Of a DNA stretch of 64,000 bases, positions 45,201 to 57,200 are shown one piece after another. Position 1 is the first letter of the stretch. Every line of letters begins with the position of its first letter. A program made the translations under genes and the position numbers. The stretch spans positions 5,711,669-5,775,668 of the forward strand of contig OZ005701.1 in the NCBI GenBank assembly GCA_963930775.1, given 5' to 3'. This stretch comes from Cliona cf. orientalis (Eukaryota; Porifera; Demospongiae; Clionaida; Clionaidae). Under the pieces are notes generated by a model. That model saw only the letters and a list, made by a program, of their open reading frames with translations. It was not told the origin of the DNA and searched no databases.

Positions 45201-48200
45201 CCAAAATAGAAGTATTGAGTAAAACAGGGGGCTCGCTCCGCTCGCCCCCTAGTTATATTATTATACCTTTATTTTTCATTTTTGTTAGTATATGTCCAAA
45301 AGTGGCTTCATCTTTTTTGAGTACATCAAGGAATGTTGCAAAGTTCTCTGAGCTATAACAAACTTTAGCAGTGACCATGTTAATAAGTTCTGCTGCTCTG
45401 ATGTCAGCATCAATGCTAGTCTCCAATGACTTTCTCTGGTCCTCTGTAATGAGTCTAGCTTTCTCTAAGTCTGTAGCAAGCCAAATAATCTTTGTGTCAT
45501 CAATTAAGGCATCTTCTAAACTTGATGCATATTCCAACATCATCCTGTACTGTGCTGTACATGTATTTTTACCACTTGTAGCTGTGAAAAAGGATTTCCA
45601 AACATATGGTGTTGCATCAGAAGAGTCACTCAGAAGGTCCGATTCGAGACTCATAAGGGAGTAATGAGCTATATATGCATAGGTGTGTGTATTGCATGAA
45701 CATAGCACTGTATTATAGACATACTAGGGCATCCTAAAAGGGTTGTGCATGCACATTGGTAATGATCACAAAGCATTGAACTCTTACCTCTTTGAGGTGT
45801 GGTACCTGCAACTGTCACAGCACTGACACTGAAGAAGTATTGAGTAGAGGGCCTCAACTTTAATATATCAACATAAGTGTTAATTCTTCTTGGAATCACT
45901 TGTGTAGAATCAGGTCCTTCTACCTGAACACTGTAGCCAGTAACAACTTTCTCATCTCCTTTCCAGGAAATCTGTGCTGATGTTGGGTGATATGGGCTCG
46001 TTTTAAATCTACCAATAGTGCTGAAGAGAGCTGTGTGCATGTGCACGGAAAAATAATTACATGCCCAGTAAAAATTTATTTTTCTGTGGTTATGAGGTAA
46101 TTATGGTGTAATCTATGAAGCAATTACGAGAAAATTTAGGGCCTCTATATGGAGCCTTTCTGAGACTTAAAAATCCGTATATATGTAGAGTATCTAACAC
46201 ATGTATCCAGTGAATATATTGCAATTAAGCTGAGTGCTAATTTCGAATACTCTGACAAGTGCCGCCGGCTGAACTTTACGCGTTCTAGTGGCTGACATAA
46301 TCCCGTGAATAAATAAAACTAGCCTTGCGATATATATAGCATGCACGCTGTGTGCCATGCCATGACCAACCCGATGTTCAGAAACTGTATGGCGCTGTCG
46401 AGTTCGTCGCCTGTGATTGAAAATTATCAGTATCGAGGTCAAGAGTCAGTCTCAGACTCCATCTCTGCGATTGAGGCACCGACATCGATGTGGCTTAGAC
46501 TGTGTACGCACTATATTCACCATATGAACCATTATGCAGCTACTGGGAATGTGGTCAATTTTTTTTATAAAAGTAGAATTTGAGGTTCGAATAATATTAT
46601 AAGCCTCCCACCACACCATGCACGCCATCAATGTTGAAGCAATAGTATGCATTAATCACGCCTTACCTTCTTGAGGCATGACAAAGGATACACTGATTGC
46701 AGGTCCACTACCTGCTACTGTCATAGCACTGACACTGAAAGAGTACTCAGTAGAGGGCTTCAAGTCACACACTTCTTTAGAAGTGTCTGAATCTCCCGTA
46801 AGAGACCGTGGTCTACGTATATGTGTATGGTCAGAGACTGTGGTAGCTACATGTATTTGAATGTTTCTTGTAGTGTTAGGTCCTTCTACTTGCATACTGT
46901 AGCCAGTGATTTCTCCATTCTGCTGATCCTTTGGCACAGCACCCCAGGAAAGCTGTACTGATGTTGGGAGAGAGCACCCGACAGTCAACCACTTAGGAGA
47001 CCCGGAGGGAGCTATAGTGTGTGCCCGTGTATGCAGTTAGTGAGTGACAATTATAGGGAAAGCAGCATAGCTTATATGTATACTGCTATTTCCACCAGAC
47101 AACATACTCATACACAAAGTAACTGTCAGTGACGGCTCACCCCTTTGACAATTTACATGTCATCCTATTTAAAGTGCAGAACCTCACCTCCTTGAGGTGT
47201 GGCAGAAGAAATGCTTTTTGCTAGTCCAGTGCCTATTTTAGTTATAGCACTGACACTAAAAGTGTAAGTGGTATACGGCTTTAAGTTAGACACTTCATAA
47301 CAGGTAGCATTTCCATCCATCACTGGAAATCCAATCTTTTTCTCTTTTAATTTAGAGTAGGAGTAGGGTCCCTCAACCTGTACTATGTAGCCAGTGATGG
47401 TACCATTTTGCTTATCCTCTGGTACAGGAGTCCAGGAGAGCTGTGCTGAAGTCGGGAGACTGTGACTGACTTTTAATTCACCAGGAGCATCAGATACTGC
47501 ATGCATATGCATATGCATAATAATCATTGGTAGAGTGGGTAAGGTGGACTTTATACCTTTCATGGCACTGACTTCAAAAGTGTATTGAGTAGAGGGTGAT
47601 AAGTCAGATATCTCAACAGAAGTGCTGAGCTTATTTCCTATTGGAATCTCTCGTGTAGAATCAGGTCCTTCTACCTGTACTGTGTAGCCAATGACATCGT
47701 CCTCCCGTACAATTGCCCAGGAAATCTGCACTGACGTTGATTGACATTGGCTGATTTTAAGACTACCAATAGTAGTACTGGGAAGAGCTGTGTGTGTATG
47801 TACATGTATGTGTAAATAAAAGGACATTGGAATACAGTGGAAACCCGCTTAATGGATACCCCCTCAACTGCGAACACCTGCGATATAATGAATAATTCTG
47901 AATATCTGGATTATGTCTCCATTGACTTCAATGCTTTCCAACCCCTCAACAGTGGACACCCCACTACTCTGTATGGCGGACACTTTACTCAGTATCACTG
48001 CCCATACCTTATAGCAAACACTTTGGCGACAAAATTCATAGACTTGCTTGTAAAACAAATAGCAAGAGGCTAGCTATAGTGCTACAACTGCTAATCTCTG
48101 CGCATTAGCAAGCGTTTGTGTAGCTGCCATGCATGTGCTTCACTTAATATGAGGTCATGGGTCACATTACCGTAGACTCTGGTTAAGGCCACGCAAACTA

Positions 48201-51200
48201 AATTCGCTGTTTATCGTCACCACTTTTTCCAATTTCCATGCGGGCGAGCGGTCATTATTCATTATTCATTGTCCATTTTCTTTGTCATTGCGAGCCACGC
48301 CCCTCACTCAAGGGGCGTGGTTTACCATTAACAGCAATGCTAAGGTTAAAGGTCACGCGTGCTCGTTGTATTTCATTGAGGACAGCGAGTCTAAGGCAAG
48401 TTTTCTACTTGTTAGCAGTGGCGTGTCCAGGATTTGAAGGAGGGAGGTGCTAAGCCAATTGCGCGCAAAGCGCGCGCGCAAAATTTTAAGCCACGCCCCA
48501 AAAAACGTTGACCACGCCCCTCGCTAACGCGTTCTTGAAGATAGCTGGCTGACAAAGAAGGCTGTTTTGGCCAAGTAGCGACAAGAAAGAGTTGTTTAGA
48601 GAGCGAATTGTAGAGGCCAGTAAGTTTATTGTTGGTTCTGGCTACCAATTGTCGATTATCAGCATAAATAGTTGCCACTGAGCTACTGATCTGGCTGTTG
48701 TTCCAGAGCTGAGGGGGGTGCTCGAGCACCCTGAGCCCCCCCTTGGACACGCCACTGGTTAGTGTGTCATTAGAAGGGAAACAAACGCTTTGGACGTGCT
48801 ATGCATAATATATGTCGAACGTTTGAAGGTTTTGTGCAGTGTTCATGTGATCAATAATGAATAATGAAAATTTTTCTGGATCTTCAAAATAGCATGCGGG
48901 CCGTGACGCTTAACAGTGAATTTAGTTTGTGTGGCCTAATAAGCGCATGCGCTTATAGCGATAAACGGAATGACAGTATGCGCTTAATAAAGGATATGCG
49001 CTTATATGGCACATAACCACGCCCACAAACGTTTGGGCACGTGATGGATGCAAGGTCCGCTAGTGCTAGCGCTAGCACTAGCGCTCGATTGATGGAGTAC
49101 TTTAGCGTTTACAGTTTTTCTTGCTTCTTAAGGGTGCATCACCACCGCCCACGCACATTTTTGGAGCAGTTGCTAGGGGTTATATCTCAGAAACTATGGC
49201 AGCTACTTGAATGAAACAAGGACCAGTCTGGAGTCACCATGGAACTTAGTCTATAAGCCAATCCCAAGGGCTTAAAGTAAAACGGGGGTAATGTTATAGA
49301 TCCTGCTAGCTACAACCTTCAAATCGATAAAACTTACCTTGTGTTCACTTATAGAAGCTCAAATTTTTGTTACATGCATATCTCAACAAGGGCAATCCAT
49401 TAACGGAGAGCTTTTGCCAGCGTGGTACTGATAAGTTGGATTTTTCATACATGACATCATCGTTTTGGTAAATTGGATGAACATAATTGGGAAAACTCTC
49501 CGTTACGGTCTAGAGCATGCTACTGGGAATCTTCATTCCAACTTTGGTCCAATTCTGATGAACACAGACCTAGTTTTACAAATTTATACGGTCTATGAGG
49601 GAAAGCTGCTGATAAATGCATGTTAGAACGTAAATTATTGCAATTACACGTCAGTACCGTTCCGACCCCGCCCCTTTTTACAAGCATTGCATGCTAGAGC
49701 TTGCACCGCGTGCTACAGCAAGGAGGAATCTTTTGTGATGGTGGGTGGCTTTCAGAAAAGCCGGTTTAGTTGGTGGTATTGAAGAGGAGCGGAGAAAGCG
49801 ATCCCAGTGCCAGAGAACCGTCGGAGAGCGTTCCAAGCTGCAAAAGGACAACCATACGGTACGGACGCCGCCAGCGCTAACGCTTAGGTTTGATGATCTC
49901 GCCGAGTTTGTCACGCAGTGGCTTGCTCCTGACGCCGCTATCCAGAAGGGCCTTGCTAAACTCCTCGCTGTCTTTGGAAGAGGACCTGAGATCATGTAGA
50001 GCTGCAAACGACAGCCCCAACTCGTTCAAGCGTTTAGCTTGAGCGTTGGTCACTCGCTTGCCGAGTGAACTGAGGAGCTGCGTGACTCGAGTGTGAGTGT
50101 TCTTCTGGGTAGCCCAAGCACCCAATTGTTGAGCTGGAGATCTGACTGGTAGCGTGGTTAGCAAACTACAAGTTCAGTCTTCACCAGAATTTTCTCCATG
50201 GCCTCAACATCGGCTAGTGCTCGATGAGCTGGATAGGTGAGTCAACCGTGTATAAATACATCTATGCTTGTATAATATTATTATAAATACACTATACCTG
50301 GGTACTCATCTTTCTCAAAAAAGTGACGAAAGAGGTCCTCGAGACCAAATTTGGTCACCGACTTGAGTGCACCGTGTCCATCCTTCTTAGCCTGCACATG
50401 TACATGTTTATAAATCATGGTAAATTATTTACGGAAATCTTACTTGTTTCAGGTGTCCCAGCGTATCTGAAAAGTGGATCCTATGAAATGGTAATTGGGA
50501 GAGTGCAAGCTTCTCGGGCCGTCGTTCGATCTCAGCCAACAGTATTGGGAAATCAAAGCGATACCCATTATGAGCAACAAGAACTGTATGTAGATGTATT
50601 CATTTCACAAGTCGGATCGTGTGTGCATCAAATTTTCTGACAAACCAGGATAGTGATCGCTATCAGATGCCTCGTTGTACTCCTGTGTCGTGATATGGAT
50701 CCACTTCAAAAACTCAGGTAGGACCTCTGACAATGGCTTCTCTTGCCGTAAGAGGGCAGCTGTGATAACTGTCTTATCAGATACTACATGCATGCGCACA
50801 GTTGATGCACAAACATGTACATAATATAATATTGTGTTCAATATGTATGTGTGATTGCTTACCTTTCTTTGAAATGGTTCTGCTTGTCTTCACTAGGCTT
50901 GAGAAGGTCGGTTGGCTGAATGATGACAGAGGCACACCTACTACCTTGGCAGCGATCTCTGTGATGTGCTCACAGTAGATGCTGAAGCCAGTTGTCTCAC
51001 AATCATAAAATATCAGCAAAGGATTGGCATCGTCACTGCTACCCACGCTGGTATCTTCACACTCATGATGGTCATCAACAACTGGTTCAGCATCTTCATC
51101 ACCCCCGTCCTTGGTTTCAGTGCGCTCTGTCTCCCCCTGCCCATTGCCAACGTACTCCCCAACAGTAGCTCCAGCACATCGAAGCTGCTGCATGTAATCC

Positions 51201-54200
51201 TTCTCCTTCTCATGCCTAGTGGTCTTGGCTTTTTTCGTGATGTTTCTGTACGCATACATGTACATTTGTATATTATTGGGATACATGTTTATTGCACACT
51301 ATACCGCTTATGCAGGTATGATCTCCCTGACCGCCTCTTTCTTCTCTTCTCCCACTCTTCTTGTTCGGCTAAGATGTTGAGAGCTGCGGACGAAGGAACA
51401 TCAACCCCCATGTTTGCCAAGCATAGCAGCTTCCAGATTGGACCAAGATTCTACAATCATAATACACAATGTATGTATAAATTAAATTGTATCGCAATAC
51501 CTCACCTTGTGACAAACTGCCATATTTGTCTTGCAAACATAGTGGGTGTGCCCGAGATCTGTCCTCTTGTCACGATACATTAGTGCCAGTCCATGAAAAC
51601 CCTCGACAGTGTTTGTCGTCATGCGGCCACCGAGAGAGACGTAGTCTTGAGGGCGTGCAGCCATGTTCTCCAGGATCTCACGGAACTTCTTAGCCTGTGC
51701 CTCACAGGTAAACCTGTGCTTTGACCTGTAGGGCTGACCATTGACCTCCTAAAAACACCACCCATAAAATTGATGCACTTCATTTGGAACATTTGCAGAC
51801 CTTGTCATGATGGCACCACTCAGAACTGTGGTCATCCAGGCAGTAGTGGCTGTAGAAGTTCATGATGGCCGAAGAGAACACGGTGAAAGGGTCATCACTC
51901 TCTCTGATCTTGTCGGAGGACAACAGGTTGCTCAGCGCAGCTTTGCAACTAGAGAGAAAGGCATCATCCATCCTCTTGCAGCGAGGTTGACCCTTGGGAC
52001 ACTTTTATTGGCAGATGGTGTGCATGTAAGTTGAAAATATCATACATTGTAATACCACATAGGTACATGTACTTACCGTGCATTTTGTTGGTTTTATGTT
52101 CTGCAGCTCTTTGTGGAGTGTCTTTGCTGAGTGGTTGGAGCAGTAGGTGATCGAGCCTTCTGGAAAATGGTTGCAGAAGATAGCATTTCCAGAGGAGTCC
52201 TTGTCCGTGACTATCTCCTTGACGATGAAGCCTTCTGCCTTCACCTTTTCCAGAAGCTCATCGAACATATTTCCTTCTGCTCCATTGGACGTCCCCTCCC
52301 AGTTGTGTCCATTCCCCCGCTTGGTCCAGTGGGTGAACCAGGCTACATTTCCAGTGGAGTAGTCATGAAGTGTGCCAGAAGAATTGTTGGAGTAGTGCCC
52401 TCGTGTCAGGTAGAAACCATCGTAGGATGCAACCCACTGTTGGTGGTCTCCACGTTCACGTATCTGCCTGCGTACCTGCTCACAAGACCACTCTGCCAAC
52501 TCTGTCACATGCTTCTCTGTCCACTCCACGATTCGCAGCCACTGGTTCTTGGAACACGACTGTATGCCGAGCATGTTAGACACTCTCTCATACTCGGCAA
52601 ACAACTGACCGTTCATCATGAACGATAGAGCTGAATAGTTTTTCGTCCAGGACTTGCCAGGTGATGACCTGATAGTGGGAGGCTCTGAACCGGGTGGCAC
52701 TCTCGTGCAGAGCTCTGGAAAACACTGGACAAGAGAGCTTTTGCATTAGGAAAATTGTGTATTGCTCTAGGAACATTCCATCAATAATTGCCCGCGTTTA
52801 TTTTTGTGCAGGTACCCGTTGATGACGTCACAACGTATGGGTCGATCATGCCAATTTATTGCTAGCTAGCTAGCTATATAGCTAGTATAGTATATAGCGC
52901 TGTACTGTGCATGCTCGAGGCTGGAGAGACTCATGTCACAATCAAGGCTGAGAAAGAGACCAGCGGTGAACTACCTGGATGATTTATGATTATCTAGGGT
53001 CCGAAGAACAAAAATAAAAGCTGCACCACCAGATCGTCTTTACCCGTTACGAGTTGTGGACGAAGATGAAGTACGAGAGCTGGTTAAAGTTCACTATGAG
53101 GGCTACTCTACAAGCTATGACGAATGGAGAGCAAAAGACGACATCGTAGACTTACACTCTGGTGATGAAACTGGCCATGGAGATGGTGATACGTTCGGTG
53201 AGAACATGCTGGCTCACTAATCAGTCATTTAATCTCTATCGCGAGCTAGTAGTGGGGATTAAGGCTTCCCTCACCAGTGGCCGAAAGAAAAGCCCCCAAA
53301 TCAGACTAAGAATGCCTTTTGACAGGCTAATATTCGATGGTGGATTAAAGGCCAGAGCAGTGGAAGCAGGAGGAGGGAAGTATACCATCAAGCAGTACCA
53401 AGATCTACAAGATATCTTGGGAGAAGGATGGTATTACAGAGGACTCAATGAACATGGAGATTTCTGCTTTGTCATACTCCGATCGATACGCTTCCACCTA
53501 TACCAAAGACGACCTATTGCTGATTATCAACCCTTAAAGGAGGGTGACGAAGTGTGTACAAAAACAGTACACCACCCAGGCTACATGCTTGCCTTTGATT
53601 TTGTCCGAGGTGATGGCACAAGAGAAGATTTTCATCACCATGATCATGGTGTTTTTTTGCCACCAGACGACTAGCTGCTAGTGTATGGTAGCTACTATGT
53701 ATATCAATTTTTATTATAGATTCATTATTATGACATTAAACCACGTTGAATAATAATATAATACACAAAGTAGCTAATATTATTACAGGTGAGAGTGTGC
53801 ATGAGAGAGAGAGTGGAAGCAAACAACTGAGTTGTGTATGTACATGTAGCTACTTGGTATGGTGTGTTGCAGTTTGTAGCTATTAATCTGTGGTATACTG
53901 ACTCTAGCAGTGATAACAAAAAATTAATATTCAAATAAGCGGCTATGGAAACCGCAATGCAGAGAGCTCCAAAGTAATGCACTGTATAATGTCCAATTTT
54001 ACACAACTTTGTCCTTTCCGGAATTTAACATCCTGGATATCAATATGAAGGGGAGACCCTACTTATTAAAATGTGACCCGCACTGAACGCGACCGGGCAT
54101 TCCACAAGCTGATGATGTCATTGCAAGTTGACACACCCCCTCATGTCAATAGTGCCAGTGTAATAATCGAAGATCGACGATTTTACACAGCTTATCCGCC

Positions 54201-57200
54201 GCTTTGGCCGAACCTCCTCGCTGCCAAAGCTTTTTTAGTCCTTATACTCTTCTTTTCAGGCCGTACTGAATCGGATTATCTCTGAGAGTCTCCGTTCTGA
54301 AAGAAAAGGTAGATTTTTAGCGGTCAATACGGGTAGCGCAATCTATTTTTTATCGCGAAATGTCCCCCCAATTGTCATAATGGAAAGCGCAGTCGAAACC
54401 CAAGCATCGTACCGCCTGAACAACCTTTGCGTTGATGTCGGCAAGTGATTGTGATGCTGTGTCGTGACTAACGCTCTCTAAAACTGGACCAGGTTGTGTG
54501 TGTGGCAGCTCACCCAAGTCATTGCCTTGAACATCTACAGCAGGTGCAGCTGTGCTCATGGGGTTCTCTGGCTCTGGTTGCTGTTCTGTCTCCAGCTCCA
54601 TAGGAGGTAGATACAAACCTTCCATGCCATCAAGAGTGGCAGGGACTATCAAGGCAGAGTAAATACTATATCATTTTTATGTGCTATCATTTTGCATACA
54701 TGCAGTTATGCAATTATTATTATTGTTGTCACTGTTTTATGCTTCTTGTAGTACAGTTAGTTTAGTATTTACCTGCAGGTCTGTTACCATCTGCTGGAAG
54801 GTCATAGGGTTTCCATCTATTGACTGAAGCCCTTTGTGTGCGTCTTTTCCCCTTGGACTGTGGCATGGTGGTTCTGCAGCTGGCTCACTCTTACCGCGCT
54901 CTCATTTGTACTGTTTACTACGCGCACGCGCGTGCAGTGAAAATAGTCATGAATATCATTATTAGCTTGCGAATAGTCATGAATATCATTATTAGCTTGC
55001 GGTTTGTGCTACATGCTGCGGTTTGTAGTCTTGTAATTGTACATTCCTGCATATTGTAATGGTTGCTATGGGAAGCACCCTTAATAATAGCAAAGGATAC
55101 ACAATAGCCAGAAGTATATGTTAAGAAATGCTAAGCTAAGGCTAATCAAGTGTGCACCCTGGTACATAAACACGGTGACAGAAAGGAATATATAAAAACA
55201 GGTATAGCTAAACATAATAGTTTGAAAGTCAAGTTGAGCTGCTTTTAAGAGCCAGCTTAAATGACTGGAGACTTGGGGGTAAGTACTAGGTCCTCCTCTA
55301 GCGAGTTCCAAGCTCTGATGCTACTGGGGACAAATGAATTATAATAATAGTTAGTTCGTGCAAAGGGACAGTGCAGAGTTTGTGCCCTGGCCAGTCTGCT
55401 TGCTGCTCAAGATGACGAATGCTGGCGATTTGTCGATCTTCTTGCATGATAACGTTATTCGTGGCCATCATTTCTCCAAAGATACCTGACTCCAAATACT
55501 TTCCAGCCGGTCAAGATCAGGTTCATAGAACACCACGCCTACTAAGCGCATGCGCTTAATAAACAATAGCTTATGACAAGAAGAGGGCATGCGCTTAATA
55601 ATAAATGTGCGCTTAATAGCAAGGTGCGCTTAATAACCAGAGTTTACGGTATATCATCAGTTATAGCAGTAAGCTACACCCATCATACTTCAATAATCAC
55701 TAAAAAAAAAAAGGACACATCACTTATCGGGCCACTTTACTGAGTCCATAAGGTGGCCAGTTTCACTGTATACTAGCATTAAAGAACGTTCCATTTACAT
55801 TTAGGCAGCATTAAAGCTTACCTTGCTGAGGAGTGACAAAGGACACACTAATTGCAGGTCCACTACCTGCTACTGTCTTAGCACTGACACTGAAGGTGTA
55901 CTCAGTAGACGGTCTCAAGTCACACACTTCCTCAGAATTGTATGCATCTTCCGTATGGCCAGTGACTGTGGTAGCTATTTGAACGTTTCTTGTAGTGTTA
56001 GGTCCTTCTACTTGCATGCTGTAGCCAGTGATTTCTCCATTCTGTTGATCCTCTGGCACAGCACTCCAGGAAAGTTGCACTGATGTTGGATGACCGCACC
56101 TGACAGTTAACCACTCAGGAGACCCAGAGGGAGCTATATGCATGTGTGTGCATGCAATTAGGAAACGCAATAGAGTATATATACAATGCATAGCTACACC
56201 ATTAGTAGTACAGATTATGCACTGATGATAGCTACTTCCACTAAACAACATACTGTATTACCTCTAATTTAACGGACACCACAAAAAATAATTATTTTGC
56301 CCAATGTCCACTATAATTAGAGCACACGAAAATAGCCGGCGTTCGAAGTGTCCGATGAATTAGAACACGCTTTCACGCATGCGCATTCTGTCAAATGGAC
56401 GTGCAATCGAGCAGCTGCAGAGATTGAGAAAATGATACGGTACCTGGAGCTCCCTGTTCATGGTGGGAAAGAGAACAACTCACCTCCTTCAGTACCACCA
56501 AACAAGCAGCTGTCCATTGCAAATTTTGCTCGATCAGTACCATGCTAACACGAGCTGTCCAGCGATGTCCGGATAATTAGAACAACAAAAACTCAAACTT
56601 CATTGACTGTCTGGTGTAATTAGAGGTAAAAAATAATTCGAAATGGTGTCCGGATAATTAGAGATGTCCATTAAATTAGAGACAATACTGTACTCACTGA
56701 TAAGCTAACGGCAAGTGAAGGTTCATCCCTGAGGGATTTACACCACGTTATAATATATATATAATTTTAAAACCTCACCTCCTTGAGGTGTGCTAGAAGA
56801 AACGCTTTTTGCTAGTCCAATGCCTACTTTGGTTACAGCACTGATACTAAAAGTATAAGTGGTATATGGCTTTAAATCAGACACTTCACAAGCGGTAGCA
56901 TTTCCATCCATCACTGGAATCTCTTGTATAGAGTCAGGTCCCTCAATCTGTACTGTGTAGCCAGTGATGGTGTCATTCTGTTTATCCTCTGGTATAGGAG
57001 TCCAGGAAAGCTGTGCTGAAGTTGGGCGACTGTGACTGACTTTTAATTCACCAGGAGCATCAGATACTGTATGCATGTGCATAATAATTATTGTTAATTT
57101 TTGGTAGAGTGGGTGAGGTGGACTTCTTACTTTTCATGGCCCTGACTTCAAAGGTGTATTGAGTTGAGGGTGATAAATCAGACACTCTAACAGAAGTGCT

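Larger units (their letters stand above)
40790..45266 (-). other. 4.5-kb intron between CARD-like and FN3-10 exons
   Basis: It contains a TIR element (41171-41649), the foldback element (42108-43393) and an element with accgtagaaact ends (44709-45063). The rest is AT-rich. I found no further exon of the host gene. Confidence 0.6.
47788..55821 (-). other. 8-kb intron between FN3-5 and FN3-6 exons
   Basis: It carries a 5-bp-TSD element (48416-48757), the transposase/exonuclease gene (49877-52700), the decayed chromo-barrel ORF (52933-53674), a two-exon gene (54350-54866) and a non-LTR remnant (55270-55500). The stretch 48760-49870 shows 'gcgcatgcgcttaat' repeats and no gene. Confidence 0.65.

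Noticed and set aside
51013-51583. Plus-strand 205-codon frame
   Set aside because: It lies antisense to exons of the transposase/exonuclease gene and crosses their introns without its own signals.
52131-52628. Plus-strand 165-codon frame
   Set aside because: It is a shadow opposite the DDE-like exon, whose minus-strand sequence carries recognisable motifs.
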